Source: Bacillus aquiflavi (lineage in GTDB: Bacteria > Bacillota > Bacilli > Bacillales > Cytobacillaceae). Taken from it: 64,000 nucleotides of DNA. Numbering within the stretch: position 1 is the first letter of the stretch; each line of letters opens with the position of its first letter. Of the stretch, positions 40,847 to 50,553 are shown one piece after another. The notes under the pieces are model-generated. The model was not told the origin of the DNA. It saw nothing but the letters and a program-made list of their open reading frames with translations, and made no database searches. The DNA lies in contig NZ_CP082780.1 in the NCBI RefSeq assembly GCF_019915265.1, forward strand, positions 62,001-126,000, read 5' to 3'. The position numbers and the translations under genes are program-made.

Positions 40847-40894
40847 TACTTTCTCCTCCTTTTCCTTTCTCTACTCTTATTATAATAAATTAAT

Positions 40895-40910
40895 TACTTT
40901 GTACAAAGTA
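40895..40910. promoter_or_regulatory. 16-bp palindromic operator upstream of SDR gene 2
   Basis: TACTTTGTACAAAGTA is a perfect palindrome with the same outer halves (TACTTTG/CAAAGTA) as the 39256 operator. It overlaps the -35 (TTGTAC) of SDR 2. Confidence 0.8.
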
Positions 40911-41643
40911 TATTGTTGAGGTAATAAATGTAATATTAAAAGTGAAAGAAAATGAAGCATTGCCTAAACGAAAGAGAAATGTTTTCGAAGATAATGCTTA
41001 AGTAAAGATCCTTTTTTTAAATTAATTATGTGATAAGTTGTATGAGATTATACAATGTTTTTCATAAGCATTAGGAAAAAACTATGAATAGAAGCTATGA
41101 TGATTTATAATTATTGAATCATTTCGTGTTTATCAAATTAGTGTTGGATTGAAGGATATCGATTAAGATTTTTTAGATGAGTTGAAAGACTTATTCAATC
41201 ATGGTGATCATACTTTACGGAATTTAGCGGATAGATAATTGAGGTAGAACTATGATGAGGTATTTAACCGAAAAAATGTTATTATAATCAATGATTTAAT
41301 AATAAAGCGCCATACACCAAAGAAGAAGGCAGGCTGTAAAGAATTTTCTAGTACTTTAAATTGATCAACATAAAGCGTATTCGGTAAAGATGCCAACTCT
41401 GCTCTGTTGGAAAAGCCATAGGTTTTATTTTGAAGTATTGTGCAAAATCATTCTTTCCATCATACAAATAAATGACTATGAAACAATTTTATGGTTGAAT
41501 GGCTCTATTTATTAAATAAGCACCGTTTAAAGAAATAACGGTGTAGATATAACATACCGAAATAATATGTTTTTGTAATGGGTTTTTCAGCTTTATTTTT
41601 TATACTTTGTTTTTTATGTAAATAAATGGGTTAATGTAGATTT
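40911..41643. other. Long non-coding AT-rich stretch
   Basis: About 730 bp in which no frame keeps a recognisable protein. A short stretch near 41175-41235 (LDELKDLFNHGDHTLRNLAD) looks formerly coding. No RNA structure stood out. Confidence 0.5.
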
Positions 41644-41688
41644 TTAAAAGAGATCTCCCGTTAGTTCGTTAAACTGTTGAGAAACCTC
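41644..41688 (-). pseudogene. Integrase C-terminal remnant 4
   Basis: On the minus strand the sequence reads EVSQQFNELTGDLF and a stop, which aligns with the end of the intact integrase, EKTSQKFSELTKGLL and stop. Only the last 14 codons survive. It has the same orientation as the other integrase traces. No core sequence was recognised next to it. Confidence 0.55.
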
Positions 41689-41699
41689 TTACAAACACT

Positions 41700-42074
41700 T
41701 TAACCGCACATTGTTGCCAGTGCTTTTTGTACATCATAAATACTGTCATCTCTTTTGAATTGCTTCGTAATAGGTTCTGAAAGACCTGAAATCCAGATTT
41801 TTAATTCTGAATCTAAATCAAAATGTCCGGCAGTTTCAACACTAAAATGAATGATACTTTTATAAGGAATTGAATGATATTCGATTTTTTTGCCTGTCAG
41901 GCCTTGTTTATCCACTAACAATAAACGTTTATTCGTAAACACAATCATATCCCTAATCAATTTAAACCCAGCTTCAATTTCCTCGTTTTTAGCTAATAAC
42001 GGAGCTAATTCTTTTGTTGCTTCATCCTTACTGTACGTAGAGGCATTTCCAATTACACCGCTTAGAAATCCCAT
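41700..42074 (-). CDS. Bacterial PH-domain protein (YvbH/bPH_1 type)
   Basis: A 124-residue protein made of one bacterial pleckstrin-homology fold: EEIEAGFKLIRDMIVFTNKR, then LLLVDKQGLTGKKIEYHSIPY and FDLDSELKIWISG. These match the bPH_1 family, small cytosolic proteins forming rings whose role is unknown. The second ATG (42074) is chosen because AAGGAGG lies directly before the first ATG, giving the second normal spacing. It ends 11 bp from integrase remnant 4. Confidence 0.85.
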   Translation of the reverse strand: MGFLSGVIGNASTYSKDEATKELAPLLAKNEEIEAGFKLIRDMIVFTNKRLLLVDKQGLTGKKIEYHSIPYKSIIHFSVETAGHFDLDSELKIWISGLSEPITKQFKRDDSIYDVQKALATMCG

Positions 42075-42320
42075 CTTCATCCTCCTTAAAAGTTCATGTT
42101 ATTTATGTAAATAACCTATAAAAATCATCCGATCAAAAGAGTTTACAAATTTTCAGTTCGCATTTGTAAAAATGAAAGTTAGCTATCTGAAATAGGTAGT
42201 ACCTAGGAAATCTAAATCTCTTCTTAAGTGAATTATACCGTAACAATGATGGCTTTTAAATAAATTAATAATGATTATTTTGAGATGATTGAACTTATTA
42301 TAAACTACAATTTTTACAAA

Positions 42321-42349
42321 ACGAAAAGAAATTCCCCTTTTCTTTTCGT
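42321..42349 (-). terminator. Terminator of folE2
   Basis: ACGAAAAGA and TCTTTTCGT form a 9-bp stem; on the minus strand it is followed by TTTTGT. It lies 86 bp beyond the folE2 stop. Confidence 0.7.
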
Positions 42350-42379
42350 TTATTCTCCTTTTGCTGGATAAATAAGATA

Positions 42380-42394
42380 AAATAATGATTATTT
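42380..42394. promoter_or_regulatory. Fur-family-box-like 7-1-7 palindromes
   Basis: AAATAATGATTATTT at 42380-42394 is a perfect 7-1-7 inverted repeat; a similar AATAATGATTATT occurs near 42269-42281. This is the layout of Fur/Per/Zur boxes. Both lie upstream of the PH-domain gene and downstream of folE2, so the target is unclear. The AT-rich sequence makes chance occurrence possible. Confidence 0.35.
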
Positions 42395-42434
42395 AAGGGA
42401 GAAAAAGGTGGATAGATAAAGCGAAAGCGAAACA

Positions 42435-43340
42435 TTAAAGATTTTTTTTCCGATACTCCATCTGCGCATAAGCGTCATGTTGATGAATCGATTCTTCATT
42501 TTTGCATTCGATTTTAAAGGCTTGCACCCAGTTTGTCAGATACAAATCTGCCGCAATGAGACGGATAAGATCCTCTACAAATCTTGGATTTTCATAAGCT
42601 TGTTCAGTGACTTTCTTTTCATCGGGTCTCTTTAATACAGGATGCAGTCTCGCACTTGCATTGGATTCGATTATTTCTAACAGTTCTTCTTTAAAGTTTT
42701 CTGGGAAGGATGTGTGCTTGTATGTTTCGATTTCCACCGTTACGACTCCCCGTTGGTTATGGGCGCTGTATTCACTAATTTCTTTTGAACATGGACAAAG
42801 AGTAGTAGTCAATGTGGTCATTTTTACTTTTTCTGACCAATCTAGTCCTTCCTCGTATGTTAATTGTAATTGGATATCCGCTTTCATTAATCCGGTTAAT
42901 CCCATTTGTGGGCTTTTTCTTTCAAAGAACCAAGGGAAAGCAACTTGGATGGTGGAGCTTCTTTGTTGCATCCGTTCTGTTAGGCATTTCGTCAAGTCTT
43001 TTAACGTTGAGAAATCCATCTGTAATCCCTCTTGGTAAAATTTATGCAGGACTTCAGGAAGGCGGCTCATGTTAATCCCTTTTTGTTCACGGTTTAAACC
43101 GGTCGTCAAAGTAAAAGAGCCGACGGACTGCTGTTTAAATGGTTGTAAGCTAGAGTTGATTTTAACTGGATACGTTAGATTTTTTATTCCTACTTGATCA
43201 ATGTTGAAAAAGTAATCTTGCTCTATGTTTTGCAAATCTTTCATACATTCTTTATTTGTAGGTTTCGTACCCTTTATAGGATCAACGGAACCGAAGTAAC
43301 GATGCCGTTCTTTTTTTGATGGTAGGGAAAGTTTTCGCAT
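42435..43340 (-). CDS. folE2: GTP cyclohydrolase FolE2 (type IB)
   Basis: A 301-residue enzyme that makes 7,8-dihydroneopterin triphosphate from GTP, the first step of folate synthesis. The signature TTTLCPCSKEISEYSAHNQR includes the metal-binding cysteine. The type IB enzyme can use metals other than zinc and replaces FolE when zinc is scarce. A Zur-box-like sequence (TCGTAATGATTCCTA, 43361-43375) lies 20 bp upstream of the ATG, which follows TTAAAAGGAGAT. Induction by zinc limitation is therefore likely, as in B. subtilis. The length is normal. Confidence 0.95.
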   Translation of the reverse strand: MRKLSLPSKKERHRYFGSVDPIKGTKPTNKECMKDLQNIEQDYFFNIDQVGIKNLTYPVKINSSLQPFKQQSVGSFTLTTGLNREQKGINMSRLPEVLHKFYQEGLQMDFSTLKDLTKCLTERMQQRSSTIQVAFPWFFERKSPQMGLTGLMKADIQLQLTYEEGLDWSEKVKMTTLTTTLCPCSKEISEYSAHNQRGVVTVEIETYKHTSFPENFKEELLEIIESNASARLHPVLKRPDEKKVTEQAYENPRFVEDLIRLIAADLYLTNWVQAFKIECKNEESIHQHDAYAQMEYRKKNL

Positions 43341-43358
43341 AGTATTTTATCTCCTTTT

Positions 43359-43375
43359 AATCGTAATGATTCCTA
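43359..43375. promoter_or_regulatory. Zur-box-like site of folE2
   Basis: AATCGTAATGATTCCTA: the left half TCGTAAT and centre ATT match the Bacillus Zur box, the far half is degenerate. Position next to folE2 agrees with zinc regulation. Confidence 0.6.
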
Positions 43376-43468
43376 TTTATTATGTTATTGGTTATTATAA
43401 AAATCAAGAATAAAGTTTATTAAATAGACAATCATCATTGCATAAATGGTAAAATAAATAGTATATTT

Positions 43469-43489
43469 AAATCGTGATGATTACGTTTT
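43469..43489 (+). promoter_or_regulatory. Zur box upstream of the SufU-like/ferredoxin pair
   Basis: AAATCGTGATGATTACGTTT (43469-43488) matches the Zur consensus TCGTAAT-n-ATTACGA with two mismatches. It lies about 30 bp before the next rightward gene start and its AATGAGGAGGAG ribosome-binding site. Confidence 0.75.
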
Positions 43490-43518
43490 GTTATACTTAA
43501 CAATGAGGAGGAGAAAAA

Positions 43519-43930
43519 ATGAACCTTAACGATTTTGAAAAAAATGTGAACATCAATCACGCAAAACAAGGAGAAACCACGTTGAAATGATTTTTTTTCA
43601 CATAAAATACATGATAAAAATCCTGCATGCGGTGCTGTTATAACAATGTATGCCAGATTAAAGAGAATACTGCAGAAGATATCTCATTTATTGGTGAGGG
43701 GTGCTTGATCAGCATGGTGTCTTCTTCGATGTTTACAACAATCGGAAAGGTAAATCTATTAAACAATTGGAGAAGTTGTCTCGTCTAGTGGAAGAAATGA
43801 TCGTGAAAGGGAAAGAAGTCGACGATAGTCTGCGATAAGCTTGGATATTCATGAACTTCCTGCAAGGTATAATTGCGCTTTAATGCCATGGCAGGCAATT
43901 ATCAAATTAATAAAGACAAAAACTTTATAA
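43519..43930 (+). pseudogene. SufU/IscU-like scaffold paralogue, several frameshifts
   Basis: Blocks of a SufU-type iron-sulfur scaffold or sulfur acceptor are readable across frames: DKNPACGAVITMYARLK (first Cys), FIGEGCLISMVSSSMFTTIG (second Cys in the G-x-GC-x-IS-x-x-SxSM pattern), SIKQLEKLSRLVEEMIVKGK and ARYNCALMPWQAIIKL (third Cys). The gene is broken at least three times. Its first 23 codons follow a strong ribosome-binding site and the Zur box. SufU normally binds zinc, so a zinc-controlled paralogue would be notable. Confidence 0.75.
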
Positions 43931-43952
43931 AATAAAAAGGAGAGGTTGAAAG

Positions 43953-44348
43953 TTGGCGACTTGGAATTTAAGTGAAACAAAGCATCACATTTTTATTTGT
44001 AACGGCAGTAGCTGTCATCATGCAGGTGCGGAGGAAGTAACCCAAGCAATAAGAGGAGAAATAGCAGATCGTAATCTTGATCAGCAAATTCACACTACGA
44101 GAACACGTTGTAATGGAAGATGTCAGGACAAATGTGTAGTTATTGTCTATCCTAAGGGAAATTGGTATCGGGAAATAAAGCCTGTGGATGCACCCCTCTT
44201 GATAGATTCATCGATCGATAATAACGACATGACAAGGAAGATTAGCCATGTTGTTGGGAAAGAAGGGTTCATTATCCAACCGGGTGCGGCAGAAGGAAAA
44301 AAAAAAGAAAAAGAGAAAGTGAAGAAAGTCTCCAAAAAGCTATTATGA
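43953..44348 (+). CDS. Thin [2Fe-2S] ferredoxin-like protein
   Basis: A 131-residue protein with a thioredoxin-like [2Fe-2S] ferredoxin fold: HIFICNGSSCHHAGAEEVTQ at the N-terminus, TRCNGRCQDKCVVIVYPKG in the middle and W-Y near 70. Cysteines at about 16, 21, 52, 56 and 60 supply cluster ligands. A lysine-rich tail (KKKEKEKVKKVSKK) follows a CBS-like linker. It starts with TTG after AAGGAGAGG. It lies downstream of the SufU-like remnant and may share the Zur-controlled promoter. Electron carrier or cobalt/iron handling roles are possible. Confidence 0.8.
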   Translation: MATWNLSETKHHIFICNGSSCHHAGAEEVTQAIRGEIADRNLDQQIHTTRTRCNGRCQDKCVVIVYPKGNWYREIKPVDAPLLIDSSIDNNDMTRKISHVVGKEGFIIQPGAAEGKKKEKEKVKKVSKKLL

Positions 44349-44754
44349 CAATATTAGACTTAATCATTCAGATGCTAAAAAATATAAAAATATTGCTAAG
44401 CTAACATTTTTGCATGGAAAAAACGATGCTCTCAAAACTGGCTATCAAGCTGTTTTTTGCCATTTTTTATTAAAGACAAAATGGGATTGAAGAGCTCCGA
44501 TGACGATTCGTGGTGTCTTTGGAGTTTTTCTCATTTCTTTCGCTCCATTACCTTCTGAATTGGTTAGCAAAGAGAAAATCTATAACTTAAACAAGGCCTG
44601 AAAATGAGTGATTTATATAGGAAATGGCGAAGAACCGTTTTTTGTTTATTTACCCGAATATAAATAAATTGATAATTACATGATAACATTATATAAAATA
44701 AAAGATAAAAAGTTATACACATATGTGATGTGATCGTTCAATTTTATTGACAAG
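44349..44754. other. Intergenic stretch, nothing recognised
   Basis: About 400 bp of AT-rich sequence without a supported gene, promoter or repeat. Confidence 0.5.
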
Positions 44755-45274
44755 TTACTCTTCTCTTTTACTTTTTCAGTTGTATGTCTATGAGATGTTT
44801 CCTTTTTTGCAAGTTCTGGGTACGAAATATCCTCTTCTATGGTTACAATTACCTTCTAGTAAGCAGTCCTCAGGTGTACGATCTTGTACGATCAAAGTTT
44901 CGCCCTTACTAATAATCTAAAAGCCTCTTCTAAACATGATTTTAAATCAGCAATATGATGAATCAACGCCCTGTCTAATATAATATCGTATTCTTCATTA
45001 GGTAAACGAGAATCTAAAGCATTTCCAACGGCAAAAGATATATTTCGGTACTCCTTACCATTTTTTTTTGCTACACTAAGCATTTGCTATGAGAAATCAA
45101 CGGCAGTTACTTCAGACACTAACGCTTTTGAATAAATTCCGCCACCATAACAATATCTAATACCTTCTTAATGTTGGTATTAACGAGCTCCCTTAGTTTC
45201 GTTAGCCATGTTTCATCAACTTGCCTCTTGGCATAAGATGTACGGTTCTTTTCATGATTGAAATTGATAGACAT
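44755..45274 (-). pseudogene. SAM-dependent methyltransferase remnant
   Basis: On the minus strand ATG 45274 opens SINFNHEKNRTSYAKRQVDE, TWLTKLRELVN and KKVLDI, where the glycine-rich SAM motif should follow. The next blocks appear in other frames: EVTAVDFS, SVAKKNGKEYRNISFAVGNA, DIILDRALIHHIADLKSCLE and TLIVQDRTPEDCLLEG. At least three shifts or deletions separate them. It was a class I methyltransferase of about 240 residues. Confidence 0.75.
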
Positions 45275-45905
45275 AATAAATACCTCTTTTTGTTTTAAGA
45301 AACTAATTTACTATATTTTCAAATAACAAGAAGTATTTTTAATAATATTTGATAAATATCTTGGATTTTATGAAATATATAGATTCATCACCTAAAGTCA
45401 GGGGGGATTCTACTTGAAAAGTATGCTTCATTGTCAAACATAAAGATTTCTAAGAATAAAATGAGATAAATATGTAGCTTTTTTTGATGATGAATCCGAA
45501 GCTTTATTGTCAACCCTAGGTTTCGGTGATGAGCTAAATATATACCGATCATTTCTAATTCGAAAAAGATAGTGAAGTATGTGTTCGTATTTACATGCCA
45601 AAAAACACAGATTCGGCAGTTCCAAATGTTCCCCCTTCGAAAATTGTAACCTTTAGTTAATATTTTGTTAATGTTGGACTCTTATTATAAAGCTGTTGTC
45701 AAATTTAGGGGGAAATCATGATGCAGTTTATTTGTATAGCGAGACTATTTAGTTTTACTAGATTCTCGAATGGAGGATGCTAGCTTTTCCGTTTGGGATC
45801 TGATTTTATTCTTTAGTTGATTGCTATCCGTGCAAATGGCTCATTTGAATCAGCGGATTTTATATTGCTGCTTTAAATGTATAAGAAGAGAAGGGTGTGT
45901 GACGA
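45275..45905. other. Intergenic region with a decayed ORF
   Basis: At about 45478-45660, two adjacent plus-strand frames read YVAFFDDESEALLSTLGFGD, ELNIYRSFLIRK and VCVRIYMPKNTD. They look like one frameshifted gene end, family not recognised. The rest is AT-rich without features until the MMPL gene. Confidence 0.35.
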
Positions 45906-48032
45906 ATGAGTAATAGTAGTTTAAAAGGTAAACGGTTATGGTGGTGGTCCGTAGGCATCTGGCTTGTCGTGATGATTGTACTTTCCGGTGTAGCTCCGGG
46001 TGGCAAGGAATTTGCAGAACCTTTAAAAAACAGCGGATTGCCTGCCGATTCAGCATCGATTATTGCAGATCGTCAGTTGGAGAAATATTTTCCGCAAGAT
46101 GAGGGGATGCCGTTATTTGCAGTATTTCATGACGAAAAGGGCTTATCAGAAGAGGCAATCCTTAAGTATGCAGCGGCATTGGAAGAAATGGATATGAAGT
46201 CTCCGTATGGTACGGCTAAAGTCATTCCATTAACTAAATTGAAGCCGGAGCAACGTGCATCGTTCATATCCGAAGACAAAAAGACATTTTTTATTCCTGT
46301 TACAATTCCTAATGATCTTGAAGCGAAAGAATTAAATACATTTATTAAGTCAATAAAAAAAGATTTTAATAAAAAAATCGATCATGATGTAGAAGTCTCT
46401 TGGACAGGTCCAGCTGGTATTGCAACTGATGCAATTGAACTATTTAGCTCGGCAAATGTTGTTTTATTGTTATCAACGATCGGTCTTATCCTAGTGTTGC
46501 TTCTTATCATTTACCGTTCACCGTTGTTGACACTGATCCCACTGCTTGGAGCCGCAATTGTGTATGCAATAGTGGATCGGTTAATCGGACTGACTGCTTC
46601 GTGGAATTGGTTTAACGTGGAGAACCAAGCTCTCTCAATTATGACGATTTTATTATTTGCGGTTGTGACAGATTATTCATTGCTTATCTTCTCTCGTTAT
46701 CGGGAAGAGTTAAAAACGCATGAGTCGGTGAATGAGGCTATGCATGTTACGATGCGTGGCGTGAGGGAACCTATCTTTTTCAGTGGAAGTACAATCTTAA
46801 CTAGTATGGCGACGTTATTTTTCGTCTTTTATGAACCGTATCGTAATTTCGCGCCTGTATTCATTATTGCGACAGTAGTAATGTTACTTGCTGGTTTGAC
46901 GTTGTTGCCAGCTATGTTCGCATTGTTTGGCCGAAAAGCATTTTGGCCGATTATCCCTAAATATGGAGAGGCAACAGTTGAAAAGACGACGATTTGGGGT
47001 AAAGTTGCTAATGCAGTTATAAAGAAGCCAATTATATTTATGGTGTCAATTATGCTTCTGCTCTTATTAGGGACTTGGAATGCAAGCAATTTGGAGGAAT
47101 CGTATGATCTTATTCAATCGTTCCCTGAAGATCTTTCATCCCGCGTTGGGTATGAACGCCTTGGGGAGGCATTTTCAGAAGGGAACTTAGCGCCTGGAAA
47201 TTTACTTTTTGTTTCCGACAAGGAAATAGACATGCAAAAGCTTCAAGAAGTTGTTAAGAAGATTGAAGACAGACCGGGTATTGATCAAGTGACAGTCCAA
47301 GGAAATCCGATAACAGCCGATAGCAAAAGCGCTAAGTTTTCGGTAACGTTCGAAGGTAATCCATATGAGAAGAAAGCATTTGAAACTGTCAATAAATTAA
47401 GGGACGAAAGCGATGCGATACTAAAGGATGCCGGATTTGAAAATACACAGCTTTTCGTAGCGGGAGAAACTGCAAAGAATGCAGATTTGACTAAGATTAA
47501 TGCGCATGATACTTGGCTTGTTATGATTGCAATGACAATTTTAATTACAGTGATGCTAGGTTTACAAACGCGTTCCGTCATTGCGCCAATCTATATGGTA
47601 GGCACAATTTTATTATCGTTCGCTGCGACAATGGGGCTTTCAATTTTCTTGTTTAAACTATTTTTGGATGTAGATGCGATCTCTTATAGACTGCCGCTCT
47701 ATTCATTCGTATTCCTTGTAGCGCTTGGGGTCGACTATTCGATTATGTTAATCGCGAGAATACGGGAAGAGATTAAATTGATGCCATTTAAGGATGCTGT
47801 TCGACGAGGACTTGAAAAGACAGGCGGTGTCATCAGTTCAGCAGGGTTAATTTTGGCGGCGACCTTTCTAGTATTAGCTACAATGCCGATATATGAGTTG
47901 AAATTATTTGGGTTCATTATGGCAATTGGAATTTTAATCGATACATTCATCGTTCGACCGTTACTTATTCCTTCTATATTAATGTTGCTTGGCAAGTATA
48001 GTTTTTGGCGAAAAAAAAAAATAAATAACTAG
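45906..48032 (+). CDS. MMPL/RND-superfamily transporter
   Basis: A 708-residue membrane protein with two similar halves: one TM helix, an extracellular domain (about residues 35-180 and 395-530) and five to six TM helices. VVTDYSLLIFSRYREEL in the first half and ALGVDYSIMLIARIREEI in the second are the conserved MMPL motifs with the proton-relay aspartate. Relatives in Bacillus (YdfJ, YdgH) export lipids or drugs. No regulator is adjacent. The gene is intact and ends in lysine codons next to a hairpin terminator. Confidence 0.9.
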   Translation: MSNSSLKGKRLWWWSVGIWLVVMIVLSGVAPGGKEFAEPLKNSGLPADSASIIADRQLEKYFPQDEGMPLFAVFHDEKGLSEEAILKYAAALEEMDMKSPYGTAKVIPLTKLKPEQRASFISEDKKTFFIPVTIPNDLEAKELNTFIKSIKKDFNKKIDHDVEVSWTGPAGIATDAIELFSSANVVLLLSTIGLILVLLLIIYRSPLLTLIPLLGAAIVYAIVDRLIGLTASWNWFNVENQALSIMTILLFAVVTDYSLLIFSRYREELKTHESVNEAMHVTMRGVREPIFFSGSTILTSMATLFFVFYEPYRNFAPVFIIATVVMLLAGLTLLPAMFALFGRKAFWPIIPKYGEATVEKTTIWGKVANAVIKKPIIFMVSIMLLLLLGTWNASNLEESYDLIQSFPEDLSSRVGYERLGEAFSEGNLAPGNLLFVSDKEIDMQKLQEVVKKIEDRPGIDQVTVQGNPITADSKSAKFSVTFEGNPYEKKAFETVNKLRDESDAILKDAGFENTQLFVAGETAKNADLTKINAHDTWLVMIAMTILITVMLGLQTRSVIAPIYMVGTILLSFAATMGLSIFLFKLFLDVDAISYRLPLYSFVFLVALGVDYSIMLIARIREEIKLMPFKDAVRRGLEKTGGVISSAGLILAATFLVLATMPIYELKLFGFIMAIGILIDTFIVRPLLIPSILMLLGKYSFWRKKKINN

Positions 48033-48070
48033 ATAAACAGTCGTTCACGAGCCTCGTCTGTCAATAGTCT

Positions 48071-48106
48071 GAAACGTTACTCAGTTTATGAGTGACGTTT
48101 CTTTAC
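48071..48106 (+). terminator. Terminator after the MMPL gene
   Basis: GAAACGTTACTCA and TGAGTGACGTTTC form a 13-bp stem with one mismatch and a 5-base loop, followed by TTTACTTT. Confidence 0.8.
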
Positions 48107-48178
48107 TTTGAAATGATATTTTAGAACGAATGATGATACGATATTTATCAGTATGAAACCAATTTTGGAGGTTTGTGT

Positions 48179-48869
48179 ATGCTAAAACTCAAAAAAGTCC
48201 CCATTCATCATGTTGATTATGTTGATCTTTTTAGGAGGATGTCAAATGGAAAAAAAGGAACAATCATTGTTACCAAAAGATATGGATCCAGAAAATTTGC
48301 CAAAAGGCCGCGCATTTGAAGATGAGTTTACGAGAAGCTTTCTCCAATCCACAGAAGAAATGATGCCTGGGTACTACCCATTTTTGTCACAAAACGGGAA
48401 ATATACAATGGCGTTTCCACGGGAAGGGTTAACGAATGAAAGAGCGTATGCATCTAGAGAAAACCAAGAATATTTAAATATCGCTGTTTGGGAAGAAGAC
48501 GCTGATATTTTTGCTGATATACAAGTTAATTATTATGGTTTTTTAAATCCAGGATATGAAAATAACAATAAAATATCATTACAATCAATGATGGGGACAG
48601 AATTAAATTTTGAAGAAGTGAGAGGGGATGGGCAAACATTATACGTATCTTTTTTTCAAGATGAAAAGGAAGCTGAAAGTGATGATGATATATATGGTTA
48701 CGCAGGTTACTTACAAAACGATAGAGATGCTGGTGGAATTGTTCTATTATACCAATCTTTTTGTCAAAAAAATTGTGAACAATTAAAAGAAAAAGATTTA
48801 AAACAAGCATATAAGTGGATTACTTCGGTAAAATTTGTTCATGAGAAAACAGAAAAGGAGGAAAACTAA
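48179..48869 (+). pseudogene. Cassette 1 lipoprotein, signal peptide frameshifted
   Basis: The ATG at 48179 corresponds to the start used in copies 2 and 3, but GTCCCC in place of ATCCC shifts the frame after KLKKVP. The correct frame resumes at LIMLIFLGGC (ATG 48210 or nearby) and runs to 48869. The lipobox cysteine remains, but the basic N-region is lost, so export is doubtful. The mature part (about 200 residues) is otherwise like copies 2 and 3, with acidic character and cysteines in SFCQKNCEQL. The stop overlaps the next start as TAATG. Confidence 0.75.
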
Positions 48870-49117
48870 TGGAGCCGCAAGTATTGCTGACGAAAGAAAT
48901 GCGTATGCGTATTATAGAGCTAGAATATTTAGATTTGCCGAAAGAAAAGTATATTCAAGAAATTGAACGGATTTATATTGAAGAGACGGGCGAGCGATTA
49001 CCGGCAACGATTAAGCTGATGAGTTCGTCAGAATCTGAAGAGTTAAAGAATGATCGATCAGGATATGATGGTACTGCGATTCATTTTGTTTCTGAAGATA
49101 AGGCGATTAACGAATAA
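48869..49117 (+). pseudogene. Cassette 1 DUF6792-like fragment (N-terminal 82 residues)
   Basis: It is almost identical to the first 80 residues of the full-length protein at 51244-52698, including EYLDLPKEKYIQEIERIYIE and the segment up to FVSEDKAINE. There the similarity ends at a junction with the spacer. The catalytic-like part is absent. It is a truncated cassette left by duplication. Confidence 0.8.
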
Positions 49118-49378
49118 TATATGATCAAAATATCCATTTGGCCATTTATTTTATCCTTTAATCTATAAGCCACATCTTAGCTCCTCCCCCTCAATGTATA
49201 CTTCCCGTTGCAACAACAATCAATCTGTCAGCCTATTTCAATAGAAAGCCCCCTTCCTTTTAGAAGAATGATAGCTCCAGTGTGAATAAAGTCCTATTTT
49301 ACCAATAAATAAAATATTTTATCATAAATGATGATACGATATTTATCAGTATGAAACCAATTTTGGAGGTTTGTGTAT

Positions 49379-50068
49379 ATGCTAAAACTCAAAAAAATCC
49401 CATTCATCATGTTGATTATGTTGATCTTTTTAGGAGGATGTCAAATGGAAAAAAAGGAACAATCATTGTTACCAAAAGATATGGATCCAAAAGATTTGCC
49501 AAAAGGCCGCGCATTTGAAGATGAGTTTACGAGAAGCTTTCTCCAATCCACAGAAGAAATGATGCCTGGGTACTACCCATTTTTATCACAAAACGGGAAA
49601 TATACAATGGCGTTTCCACGGGAAGGATTAACTGGTGATAGAATTTATCTATCTGGTGAAAACCATGAGTCTTTAAATATCGCTGTCTGGGAAGAAGACG
49701 CTGATATTGTTGCCGATATACAAGTTAAATATTATGGTTTTTTAAATCCAGGATATGAAAATAACAATAAAATATCATTACAATCAATGATGGGGACGGA
49801 ATTAAATTTTGAAGAAGTGAAAGGAGACGGGCAAACTTTATATGTATCTTTTTTTCAAGATGAAAAGGAAGCTGAAGGTGATGATGACGTATATGGTTAC
49901 GCAGGTTACTTACAAAACGATAGAGATGCCGGTGGGATCGATTTAATTTATACATCAAGATGTAAAAGAAATTGTGAACAATTAAAAGAAAAAGATTTAA
50001 AACAAGCATATAAGTGGATCACCTCGGTAAAATTTGTTCATGAGAAAACAGAAAAGGAGGAAAACTAA
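49379..50068 (+). CDS. Cassette 2 lipoprotein
   Basis: A 229-residue lipoprotein: KLKKIPFIMLIMLIFLGGC with the lipobox cysteine near residue 20, then an acidic mature domain. The ATG at 49379 is chosen by its place after TTTTGGAGG. It differs from copies 1 and 3 mainly in SGENHESLN and YTSRCKRNCEQ. The two cysteines in C-x3-C may pair. The function is unknown. Because it precedes a toxin-like gene and exists in diversified copies, an immunity or accessory role is a reasonable inference. Its stop overlaps the following start. Confidence 0.75.
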   Translation: MLKLKKIPFIMLIMLIFLGGCQMEKKEQSLLPKDMDPKDLPKGRAFEDEFTRSFLQSTEEMMPGYYPFLSQNGKYTMAFPREGLTGDRIYLSGENHESLNIAVWEEDADIVADIQVKYYGFLNPGYENNNKISLQSMMGTELNFEEVKGDGQTLYVSFFQDEKEAEGDDDVYGYAGYLQNDRDAGGIDLIYTSRCKRNCEQLKEKDLKQAYKWITSVKFVHEKTEKEEN

Positions 50069-50301
50069 TGGAGCCGCAAGTATTGCTGACGAAAGAAATG
50101 CGTATGCGTATTATAGAGCTGGAATATTTAGATTTACCGCCAGAAAAATATATTCAAGAAATCGAACGAATTTATATTGAAGAGACGGGCGAGCGATTAC
50201 CGGCAACGATTGAGCTGATGAGCTCGTCAGAATCTGAAGCGTTAAAGAATGATCCATCAGGATATGATGGTACTGCCACTCATATTATAAGATATGACTA
50301 A
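50068..50301 (+). pseudogene. Cassette 2 DUF6792-like fragment (N-terminal 77 residues)
   Basis: The first 70 residues match the full-length copy; then it diverges at DGTATHIIRYD and stops, about 12 codons earlier than in cassette 1. The different junctions show that the two truncations arose separately or were modified. It keeps the start and RBS-bearing overlap with the lipoprotein gene. Confidence 0.8.
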
Positions 50302-50553
50302 ATCACCATCACATTTGGCCATTTATTTTATCCTTTAATCTATAAGCCACATCTTAGCTCCTCCCCCTCAATGTATACTTCCCGTTGCAACAACAATCAA
50401 TCTGTCAGCCTATTTCAATAGAAAGCCCCCTTCCTTTTAGAAGAATGATAGCTCCAGTGTGAATAAAGTCCTATTTTACCAATAAATAAAATATTTTATC
50501 ATAAATGATGATACGATATTTATCAGTATGAAACCAATTTTGGAGGTTTGTGT

